From an uncultured Collinsella sp. (GTDB lineage Bacteria > Actinomycetota > Coriobacteriia > Coriobacteriales > Coriobacteriaceae), in NCBI GenBank assembly GCA_937958315.1, contig CALFGH010000218.1, forward strand, positions 1 through 34,895: DNA of 34,895 nt. Reading direction: 5' to 3'. A program made the position numbers and the translations under genes. The notes beneath the pieces are model-generated. The model saw nothing but the letters and a program-made list of their open reading frames with translations. It had not been told where the DNA came from and did no database searches. Of this stretch, positions 7,893 to 14,341 are shown piece by piece; the stretch's first letter is position 1; every line of letters begins with the position of its first letter.

Positions 7893-8432
7893 CTATCTGA
7901 AGAGGGGCTTTATGGCCGAGAGATAGTCTTTGGCTACGTCGGCCTTATCTGCTTGAAAGTTGTGCCAGGCCCACCATTGGACGGTGGCTACGAAGCTTGA
8001 GGCTATGTGGTGTAGTAGGAAGCTGCGGTCCATGGTGCTGGCGGGGCCTGTGGGGTCGGCGGAGACGGTTTCGGCTGCGCGCGACATGATGGTCTTGCGG
8101 AGACAGTCGGCGAAGACGCGTGAGCCGGCGCCGGCTACGAGGGCTCGAACGCCCTGGCGGCGCTCCCAGAGGTTGTTGAGGATATGCTCGACCTGCACGA
8201 GTGGGTCGTCGAGCGGTGTGCCATCGTCGTCGAGGGCGTGGGTGCAGATGTCGCTCACGAGCTCGGACAGTAGGTCGTCCTTGCTCTTAAAGAGACCGTA
8301 GAATGTCGCACGGCCTACGTGAGCGCGCGCGATGATGTCGCCGACGGTAATCTTGCCGTAGTCCTCTTCGCGTAGCAGCTCGGAGAACGCCGCAACGATG
8401 GCGGCGCGGCTTTTTTCTTTGCGGGCATCCAT
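7893..8432 (-). CDS. TetR-family transcriptional regulator
   Basis: This is a predicted DNA-binding repressor of 179 residues. The N-terminal helix-turn-helix is clear: KITVGDIIARAHVGRATFYGLF, about residues 27-48, with TFYGLFKSKDDLL typical of TetR. The C-terminal domain is a helical ligand-binding region ending AIKPLFR. The ATG at 8432 comes 2 nt after the larC stop, so it is the last gene of a larB-larC-tetR transcript and probably translationally coupled. That position suggests it controls the lar genes, perhaps through the dyad at 10178-10211. Lactobacilli use a Crp-type LarR for this, so a TetR would be a different solution. The inducer is unknown. Confidence 0.85.
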   Translation of the reverse strand: MDARKEKSRAAIVAAFSELLREEDYGKITVGDIIARAHVGRATFYGLFKSKDDLLSELVSDICTHALDDDGTPLDDPLVQVEHILNNLWERRQGVRALVAGAGSRVFADCLRKTIMSRAAETVSADPTGPASTMDRSFLLHHIASSFVATVQWWAWHNFQADKADVAKDYLSAIKPLFR

Positions 8433-8434
8433 GG

Positions 8435-9340
8435 CTATGCATCCACGTGAACGAGCAGACAGCGGAGCGTGCCGGAGCAACCCTCGTAGGGGCGCTTGCC
8501 GGCGCCGTAGCCGACGGCTTCGATGTGGTAGCGTGAGGGCAGTTGGTCGGACGTACGCAGCGCGGTGACGATGGCGGCGCCCGTGGGCGTCACGAGCTCG
8601 CCAGCGACTGGTGCAGGCATGAGGGCGATATTGCCCGCCTGGCACAGGTTGACGACAGCGGGGACGGGAATGGGCATAAGGCCGTGGGCACAGTGGATGG
8701 TTCCGTGGCCCTCGGAGAGCGACTCGACAACGATGTCCTCAATACCCAGGTCATCGAGGCAGATGGCGACAGAGCAGACGTCGACGATGGAATCGACGGC
8801 GCCTACCTCGTGGAACATGACGGTCTCGGGCGTTTTGCCGTGGGCCTTGGCCTCGGCGGCGGCGAGCGCGGTAAAGATGGCGAGCGCACGACGCTTAGCG
8901 CCATCGCTTAGCTGCGAGCCGTCGATGATGGCGGTGACGTCCGCCAAAGAACGATGGTGATGGTGGTGGGCGTGATGATGGCCCTCGTGGCCATGGCCGT
9001 GGGTCTCATGATCATGCTCATGGCAGTGTTCGTGCTCACCATGGTCATGATGGTGGTGCTCGTGCTCGTGCTCGGCAGCTGCTTCGTTGCCGTAGAGCCA
9101 GGCCATATCGTGATCGTGGTTCTCGAGCTCCTCTGCCAGCTGAACGTCAAAGTCGCAGGCGTCGATGCCATGCTTGTTTACGCGTGTAACGGCAACCTCA
9201 AACCCGTCAACCGGCAGTGTGGCGAGCTGTTCGCGCAGGTGCTCCTCGCTGGCGCCCAGATCGAGCAGGGCCGCGACGGTCATGTCGCCGCTGATGCCCG
9301 AGGTGCCGTCGATGATAAGCGTGTGCTGATGATTGGACAT
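8435..9340 (-). CDS. larC: LarC, N-terminal (LarC1) half only; nickel-insertion protein
   Basis: LarC inserts nickel into the pincer cofactor of lactate racemase in a CTP-dependent step. This 301-residue protein has the family start (IIDGTSGISGDM), the FHEVGAVDSIVD segment, AHGLMPIPVPAV and ELVTPTGAAI. It also has a very His-rich stretch with 23 histidines between residues 91 and 129, a likely nickel store. It stops shortly after GYGAGKRPYEG, where LarC1 of L. plantarum ends. In that species a programmed frameshift adds the LarC2 domain (about 140 residues, CTP-binding). Here the next frame is tetR and no LarC2 is found on either strand. The ribosome binding site AAGGAG overlaps the larB stop, 10 nt upstream. 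Confidence 0.87.
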   Translation of the reverse strand: MSNHQHTLIIDGTSGISGDMTVAALLDLGASEEHLREQLATLPVDGFEVAVTRVNKHGIDACDFDVQLAEELENHDHDMAWLYGNEAAAEHEHEHHHHDHGEHEHCHEHDHETHGHGHEGHHHAHHHHHRSLADVTAIIDGSQLSDGAKRRALAIFTALAAAEAKAHGKTPETVMFHEVGAVDSIVDVCSVAICLDDLGIEDIVVESLSEGHGTIHCAHGLMPIPVPAVVNLCQAGNIALMPAPVAGELVTPTGAAIVTALRTSDQLPSRYHIEAVGYGAGKRPYEGCSGTLRCLLVHVDA

Positions 9341-9350
9341 GGAATGCTCC

Positions 9351-10133
9351 TTAGCGGGCGCGGGGTGTGCCGGCGCTCAGATGATTGATAAGACTTGCCT
9401 GGTAGGCGGCGCCAAAGCCGTTGTCGATATTGACGACCGAAACGCCGCTGGCACAGGAGTTGAGCATGGCGAGCAGTGCAGCTACGCCACCAAAACTTGC
9501 GCCGTAGCCAACGCTGGTGGGAACGGCGATGATCGGACAGCTCACCAGACCGCCGATAACGCTCGCCAGCGCGCCCTCCATGCCGGCGATGGCGATGACC
9601 ACCTGCGCCTGGGCAAGTTCCTCGGCATGCGCGAGCAGGCGGTGCAGGCCGGCGACACCTACGTCGTAGAGGCGGTCGACCTCGTTGCCATAGAACTCGG
9701 CCGTCAACGCGGCTTCTTCGGCGACGGGTAAGTCGCTCGTGCCGGCGCAGGCGACGACGATGCGTCCGTTGCCGGTAGGGGAGGGCTTGCCGCCCACGAG
9801 GGCGAGCTGTGCGTCCGGGACATATCCCAGGTCGATGCCGTTGTCGAGGAGCTCCGAGGTACGGGCTGCTTTTTCGGCATCCAGGCGCGTGACCAGGATG
9901 CGCTCCTGGCCGGCATCGCGCAGCGCTTCGATAATGGCGGCAATTTGCTCGGCGGTTTTACCGGCACCGTAGACAACCTCGCCGGCTCCCTGGCGCACTC
10001 CGCGCGAAAGATCGAGCTGTGCAAAACCCAGATCGGCGGTTGGCGCCGTTTGGATGCGCGCGAGGGCGACTGCCGGGGTGACTGCTCCGCCGGCAACATC
10101 GCTCAGCAATTGCTCAAGATCTTGCTTATCCAT
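9351..10133 (-). CDS. larB: LarB, pincer-cofactor biosynthesis carboxylase
   Basis: LarB carboxylates and hydrolyses nicotinic acid adenine dinucleotide, the first step to the nickel-pincer cofactor. The 260-residue protein has the LarB N-terminal region (LDLSRGVRQGAGEVVYGAGKT) and a C-terminal domain related to PurE/AIR carboxylase, with VACAGTSDLPVAEEA, VGVAGLHRLL and SVGYGASFGGVAALLAMLNSCA. The ATG at 10133 is about 7 nt after GAAGGGA. An upstream in-frame ATG would overlap the promoter and lacks a site. It is first gene of the larB-larC-tetR unit, 10 nt before larC. Confidence 0.92.
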   Translation of the reverse strand: MDKQDLEQLLSDVAGGAVTPAVALARIQTAPTADLGFAQLDLSRGVRQGAGEVVYGAGKTAEQIAAIIEALRDAGQERILVTRLDAEKAARTSELLDNGIDLGYVPDAQLALVGGKPSPTGNGRIVVACAGTSDLPVAEEAALTAEFYGNEVDRLYDVGVAGLHRLLAHAEELAQAQVVIAIAGMEGALASVIGGLVSCPIIAVPTSVGYGASFGGVAALLAMLNSCASGVSVVNIDNGFGAAYQASLINHLSAGTPRAR

Positions 10134-10177
10134 ATATGTTCCCTTCGACGGCGCAAAGTCTAGCACTCAAAGGGTAT

Positions 10178-10211
10178 GTTTCCGAACACTAAGACAAAAT
10201 TGTTCGGAAAC
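10178..10211 (-). promoter_or_regulatory. Candidate operator of the larB operon
   Basis: A perfect 11-bp inverted repeat, GTTTCCGAACA (10178-10188) and TGTTCGGAAAC (10201-10211), is separated by 12 nt. It lies 45 nt upstream of larB. On the minus strand TGCTAGACT, a possible extended -10, follows the dyad. Size and symmetry suit a TetR-type dimer, and the obvious candidate is the tetR gene ending this operon. I did not find the same arms upstream of larA. Confidence 0.6.
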
Positions 10212-10247
10212 TATAGGACAGACTGATTCAATTGTTAGACGGATCGG

Positions 10248-10883
10248 CTAGTCACGCAGGATGATGTCCATGGCGAGCATCAGGTTGCGCTCGTCGATGG
10301 CAAACGGGGCGGCTTCGCGCGTCTTGGGCTTGGCGCAAAACGCGATGCCCGTGCCCGCAGCCTGAATCATGGGGATGTCGTTGGCGCCGTCGCCGATTGC
10401 CACGGTATGGGCCATGTCGACACCGCACTCAACTGCCCAGTCCAGCAGCTGGATGAGCTTGGACTCCTTGGTCACAATGTTGGCAGCCAACTTACCGGTG
10501 AGCTTGCCGTCCATGACTTCCAGGCGGTTGGCCAGGCAAAAATCGATGCCCGCGGCGGTTACGATCTTGTCAGCGACCTCGTGGAAGCCGCCGCTTACCA
10601 CGCCGACCTTCCAGCCCTTGCTGTGTGCCGAGCGCACAAGCTTCAGCGCGCCGGGGGTAAACGTCACGCGCGCAAAGGTACGCTCGAACACGCTCTCGTC
10701 CAAGCCGGCGAGCAGCCCCACACGCTCCTCGAGCGCCTGCTTAAAGTCGAGCTCGCCGCGCATGGCACGTTCGGTGATCCGCGCAACTTGCTCACCCACG
10801 CCGGCCTCCTCGCCCAACAGGTCGATGACCTCCTGGTTGATGAGCGTGGAGTCGATATCCATAACGATGAGGCGTGCAGTCAT
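10248..10883 (-). CDS. serB: Phosphoserine phosphatase
   Basis: This HAD-superfamily enzyme takes the last step of serine synthesis, removing phosphate from O-phosphoserine. The three HAD motifs are visible: VMDIDSTLIN (residues 7-16, with the two catalytic aspartates), VVSGGFHEV (serine of motif II) and AIGDGANDIPMIQAAG (motif IV). The 211-residue length matches the catalytic domain alone, without the N-terminal ACT-like extension found in some SerB proteins. The ATG at 10883 follows GGAAAGG by about 6 nt. It is divergent from aspS. Confidence 0.92.
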   Translation of the reverse strand: MTARLIVMDIDSTLINQEVIDLLGEEAGVGEQVARITERAMRGELDFKQALEERVGLLAGLDESVFERTFARVTFTPGALKLVRSAHSKGWKVGVVSGGFHEVADKIVTAAGIDFCLANRLEVMDGKLTGKLAANIVTKESKLIQLLDWAVECGVDMAHTVAIGDGANDIPMIQAAGTGIAFCAKPKTREAAPFAIDERNLMLAMDIILRD

Positions 10884-11139
10884 GGCGGGCCTTTCCGAGT
10901 GCAGTTGTATTGGGGCACATTGTCGCACGCCGCAAGCCTGAGCGACGGCCGCGGTGCGTCAATTGTTTCGTCTCCGTCAAGTCTTTGGGCAGGAGCCACT
11001 TTTTCGCGGCACATCGACGCGGGTGCGATAAGATAAAACGCCATGTCTGGCTGCGCGGTTTACGCAGGCTGGGCAAATCTGTACGACGCCGCCCGGAACG
11101 ACACGGGGCGGCACAGATCCATAAAGGAGGATCACTGGT

Positions 11140-12927
11140 ATGAGCCAGACCCGTCCCATCGACGAGCATTCCATGCACACCCGTACCTGCGGCGAGCTTC
11201 GCCGCGAGAACGTGGGCGAAGAGGTCACCCTCACCGGTTGGGTGAGCCGTCGCCGTGACCACGGCGGCCTTATTTTCTGCGACCTTCGTGACCGCGAGGG
11301 CATCACGCAGCTCACCTTCGACCCCGAGCACTCCGACGGCGACGCCTTTAAGATCGCCGAGACCATGCGTCCCGAGTGGCCCATCAAGATCCACGGCGTC
11401 GTGCGCTCCCGTGGCGAGGAGACCACCAACACTAAGCTCGCGACCGGCGAGATCGAGGTCCTGACCGACCACGCCGAGGTTCTCAACACGTCCGTCACCC
11501 CGCCGTTCCAGATCGAGGACGGCATCGAGACCAGCGAGGACACCCGCCTGCGCTATCGCTATCTGGACCTCCGTCGTCCCGAGATGATGGCCAACCTCAA
11601 GCTGCGCTCCGACTTTACCTTTGCCATTCGCGAGGCGCTGCACAACCGTGAGTTCATGGAGGTTGAGACGCCCTCCCTGTTTAAGTCCACGCCCGAGGGC
11701 GCCCGCGATTTCATCGTTCCCAGCCGTATTCAGCCGGGCAACTTCTACGCCCTGCCGCAGTCCCCGCAGCTCCTGAAGCAGCTGCTCATGGTCGGTGGCG
11801 TCGAGCGCTACTACCAGGTTGCCAAGTGCTTCCGCGACGAGGACCTGCGTGCCGACCGTCAGCCCGAGTTCACCCAGGTCGATATCGAGATGTCCTTCGT
11901 GGACCAGAATGACGTCATGAGCGCGCTCGAGGAGGTCCTGGCCGACGCCTTCGGCCGCATGGGCGTCGAGATGCCCACGCCGCTGCGTCGCATGGACTAC
12001 TGGGAGGCCATGGACACCTATGGCTCCGACAAGCCCGATACCCGCTATGGCATGCACCTGGTCGACCTGACCGACATCTTTGCCAACTCCAAGTTCAAGG
12101 TCTTTGCGACTGCCGCAAACGAGGAGGGCTCTGCCGTCAAGGCCATTAACGCCAAGGGCGCCGGTGCCTGGGCACGTGCCAAGATCGATAAGCTCGCCGG
12201 CGTGGCTTCCACGTTTGGCGCCAAGGGCCTGGCTTGGATCGCCTTCCGCGAGGACGGCTCTATCAACAGCCCCATCGTCAAGTTCTTCTCGGACGAGGAG
12301 ATGGCAGCCCTGCGCGAGCGCATGGACGTCGAGCCCGGCGACCTTGTGATGTTTGCCGCCGGCCCGCGCCTGCTCTCTGACGAGATCCTGGGCGGCATGC
12401 GTTCCCACATGGCCAACGCGCTCGAGATCAAGCGCGAGGGCCACGACTTCCTGTGGGTCGTCAACTTCCCGCTGTTCCACTGGGATGAGGACCGTAAGGC
12501 CTATGCCGCCGAGCACCAGCCCTTCACCCTGCCGACCGAGACCGACATCGCCAAGATCGAGGCCGACCCGTTGGCAGCCGGTTCTTGCACCTACGACTTT
12601 GTCATGGACGGCTTTGAGGCCGGCGGCGGCGGTATGCGTATCCACAACGCCGAGATGCAGATGTCCATGCTCAAGCTCCTGGGCTTTACCGAGGAGCGCG
12701 CCGAGTCGCAGTTCGGCTTCCTCATGGAGGCTCTCAAGTTTGGTGCGCCCCCGATGGGCGGTTTCGCTCTGGGTCTGGACCGCGTGTGCATGCTGCTCAC
12801 CGGCTCCGACTCCATCCGCGACGTCATGGCGTTCCCCAAGACGGCCAGCGGCTCCGACCTTATGTCGGGCGCCCCGAGTGCCGTTTCCGGCGCCCAGCTC
12901 AAGGACGTCAGCCTGCGTCTGATGTAG
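11140..12927 (+). CDS. aspS: Aspartyl-tRNA synthetase (bacterial type)
   Basis: This class II synthetase loads aspartate onto tRNA-Asp. It has 595 residues with the bacterial architecture: an N-terminal OB-fold anticodon domain (GWVSRRRDHGGLIFCDLRD, about 28-46), a catalytic core with motif 2 (CFRDEDLRADRQPEFTQVD), an inserted GAD domain (about 290-420), and motif 3 (GGFALGLDRVCMLLTG, about 540-555). The strong site AAAGGAGG lies 10 nt before the ATG. Whether it also charges tRNA-Asn cannot be told here. It stands alone, ended by the terminator at 12954-12985. Confidence 0.96.
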   Translation: MSQTRPIDEHSMHTRTCGELRRENVGEEVTLTGWVSRRRDHGGLIFCDLRDREGITQLTFDPEHSDGDAFKIAETMRPEWPIKIHGVVRSRGEETTNTKLATGEIEVLTDHAEVLNTSVTPPFQIEDGIETSEDTRLRYRYLDLRRPEMMANLKLRSDFTFAIREALHNREFMEVETPSLFKSTPEGARDFIVPSRIQPGNFYALPQSPQLLKQLLMVGGVERYYQVAKCFRDEDLRADRQPEFTQVDIEMSFVDQNDVMSALEEVLADAFGRMGVEMPTPLRRMDYWEAMDTYGSDKPDTRYGMHLVDLTDIFANSKFKVFATAANEEGSAVKAINAKGAGAWARAKIDKLAGVASTFGAKGLAWIAFREDGSINSPIVKFFSDEEMAALRERMDVEPGDLVMFAAGPRLLSDEILGGMRSHMANALEIKREGHDFLWVVNFPLFHWDEDRKAYAAEHQPFTLPTETDIAKIEADPLAAGSCTYDFVMDGFEAGGGGMRIHNAEMQMSMLKLLGFTEERAESQFGFLMEALKFGAPPMGGFALGLDRVCMLLTGSDSIRDVMAFPKTASGSDLMSGAPSAVSGAQLKDVSLRLM

Positions 12928-12953
12928 GCGAGCGGCTACATATTGCCCGCAAC

Positions 12954-12985
12954 GAGGGAAGGACGTGTGCCTTCCCTCTTTTTTT
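12954..12985 (+). terminator. Intrinsic terminator of aspS
   Basis: A perfect 9-bp stem GAGGGAAGG/CCTTCCCTC with a 7-nt loop is followed by seven T. It lies 26 nt after the aspS stop. Confidence 0.92.
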
Positions 12986-13026
12986 ATGCGTGGGTGTTGC
13001 GAGGGCATAGGGTGACCGGACATCGC

Positions 13027-13134
13027 GGAAACTGCGACCCGGAATTTGCGTCCAAAACGGGTCGCAGTTTCCCAAACAGGGTCCTTTTGGAAACTGCGAC
13101 CCAGAATCCAGCCAAATAACGGGACGCGCTTTCC
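13027..13134. repeat. Two tandem palindromic units (GGAAACTGCGACCC type)
   Basis: GGAAACTGCGACCC at 13027-13040 faces its exact complement at 13059-13072. The same 14-mer returns at 13089-13102 and faces a decayed partner at 13121-13134 (three changes). This makes two head-to-tail hairpin units 62 bp apart in the aspS-HPr gap, one intact and one degenerating. It is probably a genome-wide repeat family; the function is unknown. Confidence 0.8.
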
Positions 13135-13232
13135 GGTCGAGCTTCTGGCGGGCTTCAACAAGCATCTAACGCTACAATAACTACCACGTGGCTGGGTTTG
13201 CCGGCCGAATGTGCGATGTCGTGGGAGGGGAC

Positions 13233-13481
13233 ATGGTCGAGTTTACAAAGACGATTAAAGATCCGTTGGGATTACATGCCCGCCCGGTTGCGCTGCTCTA
13301 TGACATCATTGCCAAGCATCGTAGCGACGTGTCAGTCAGCATCGGCGATCGCCACACGGATGGCCGCGATGTCATGGGACTCATGGCTCTCTACGGCGAG
13401 TGCGGCGAGGACATCATCTTCCGCGTTTCGGGCGTAGATGAGGCCTCCTGCGTTACGTCGATCAGAAACCTCTCGCTCTAA
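13233..13481 (+). CDS. HPr-family phosphocarrier with Asp at position 46
   Basis: HPr carries phosphate from Enzyme I to the sugar-specific EII proteins of the phosphotransferase system. This 82-residue protein has the active-site motif GLHARP with His15 and Arg17 in the classical positions. At position 46, where Bacillus-type HPr has the serine phosphorylated by HPr kinase (KSIMG), it has aspartate (GRDVMGLMAL). The start at 13233 is chosen from GGGAGGGG 2-3 nt upstream and from the numbering; a frame extension to 13188 is not family sequence. There are no pts genes adjacent, so it may serve regulation rather than a local sugar system. Confidence 0.85.
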   Translation: MVEFTKTIKDPLGLHARPVALLYDIIAKHRSDVSVSIGDRHTDGRDVMGLMALYGECGEDIIFRVSGVDEASCVTSIRNLSL

Positions 13482-13534
13482 CCTCAACAATGTGACAAAG
13501 GGGCAGTCCCCTCTGTTGCATCAATTGGTATGGC

Positions 13535-13576
13535 AAGGCGCCGCAAAGAGACAGTCTTTGCGGCGCCTTTGTTTCG
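13535..13576 (+). terminator. Intrinsic terminator after the HPr gene
   Basis: A perfect 15-bp stem, AAGGCGCCGCAAAGA (13535-13549) with 13555-13569, has a 5-nt loop and is followed by TGTTTCG. The A-rich left edge and T-rich right edge could work in both directions. A weaker hairpin around GGGGCAGTCCCC (13500-13511) precedes it. Confidence 0.85.
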
Positions 13577-13617
13577 TATAGGAAACTTTTTCGAAATCTG
13601 AATGTGGACCCTTTCCA

Positions 13618-13671
13618 AAAAGTTAACCACGTGTTAGTTTACTATAGCGAACATAGACGTGGTTAACTTTT
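13618..13671 (+). promoter_or_regulatory. Perfect inverted repeat at the feo promoter region
   Basis: The 15-nt arms AAAAGTTAACCACGT (13618-13632) and its exact complement (13657-13671) flank a 24-nt AT-rich spacer containing TACTAT, a possible -10. It lies 44 nt before the first feoA. A metal-responsive operator is likely by position; it does not match the classical Fur box. A related AAGTTAG/CTAACTT dyad precedes feoB. Confidence 0.55.
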
Positions 13672-13714
13672 ATCGCGTCGATGTTGAGGACGAACCGACG
13701 TTAGGAGCTCACTC

Positions 13715-13957
13715 ATGTCTTGCGGACCGCAGATGCCGGCAATGCCGCTTTCGATGGTAAAAGCGGGCGAAACCGTGCGCGTGTCCCGTGTAAAGGGCAA
13801 TGAGGACATGAAACACCACCTCAAGGACCTCGGCTTTGTCGAGGGCAACGAAATCCACGTGGTGAGCTCGAGTGGCGCCAATATCATCGTCACCGTGCTG
13901 GGCGCACGCTTTGGTATCGATTCCAAGGTTGCCATGCACATCATGACCGTCGGTTAG
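13715..13957 (+). CDS. feoA: FeoA-family protein 1
   Basis: A small SH3-like protein of 80 residues, thought to assist FeoB in ferrous-iron uptake. The family pattern is clear: PLSMVKAGETVRVSRVKG, then HHLKDLGFVEGNEIHVV and ARFGIDSKVAMHIMTV. An N-terminal MSCGPQMPAMP extension carries one cysteine. AGGAG lies 7 nt before the ATG. It is the first gene of feoA-feoA-feoB, 39 nt before the second feoA. Confidence 0.9.
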   Translation: MSCGPQMPAMPLSMVKAGETVRVSRVKGNEDMKHHLKDLGFVEGNEIHVVSSSGANIIVTVLGARFGIDSKVAMHIMTVG

Positions 13958-13996
13958 TCCGCAGCATTTCATAAAAACCGAAAGGGGGACAAGAGG

Positions 13997-14218
13997 ATGA
14001 AGACGTTGGGTGACGTTAAGGTGGGCGAGAGCTCCACCATCGTCAAGCTTCACGGTGAGGGTGCGCTTCGCCGCCACCTTATGGACCTGGGGCTCATCAA
14101 GGGCACTTCGTTCAAGGTGGTGAAGGTTGCACCGCTCGGTGATCCGGTCGAGATCAACGTGCGCGGCTACGAGCTTTCCATCCGCAAGGAGGAGGCCGCC
14201 GTCGTCGAGGTTCAGTAA
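13997..14218 (+). CDS. feoA: FeoA-family protein 2
   Basis: The second FeoA-type SH3-like protein, 73 residues: MKTLGDVKVGESSTIVKLHG, RRHLMDLGLIKGTSFKVVKVAPLGDPVEINVRGYELSIRKEEA. It is closer to the standard FeoA pattern (PLGDP..I.VRGYELSLR) than its neighbour. AAAGGGGGA lies upstream. Paired feoA genes before feoB are common in anaerobes. The two proteins may form a heteromeric partner for FeoB, but this is inference. Confidence 0.92.
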   Translation: MKTLGDVKVGESSTIVKLHGEGALRRHLMDLGLIKGTSFKVVKVAPLGDPVEINVRGYELSIRKEEAAVVEVQ

Positions 14219-14237
14219 GGACTCGCGGCGCATATTT

Positions 14238-14273
14238 CTGCATATAAAGTTAGGTTTTTCTAACTTAATGCAG
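14238..14273 (+). promoter_or_regulatory. Dyad between feoA and feoB
   Basis: CTGCAT and ATGCAG enclose AAGTTAG-6 nt-CTAACTT (14247-14253 and 14260-14266). It could be an RNA hairpin separating feoA from feoB expression or an operator. The AAGTTA half resembles the repeat ahead of the operon. GTTAG/CTAAC also recalls DtxR-family sites, but the 6-nt spacing differs from their consensus. Confidence 0.45.
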
Positions 14274-14341
14274 CATCTTTGAAGCACATTATCCAGCCTG
14301 CGCGGAGAAAGCAGCGCGGGCACACAAGGAAGAAGGATTGA

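Noticed and set aside
7893..8645. TetR gene starting further upstream inside larC
   Set aside because: The extra Arg-rich residues are a frame shadow of larC; the family N-terminus begins at MDARKEK (8432).
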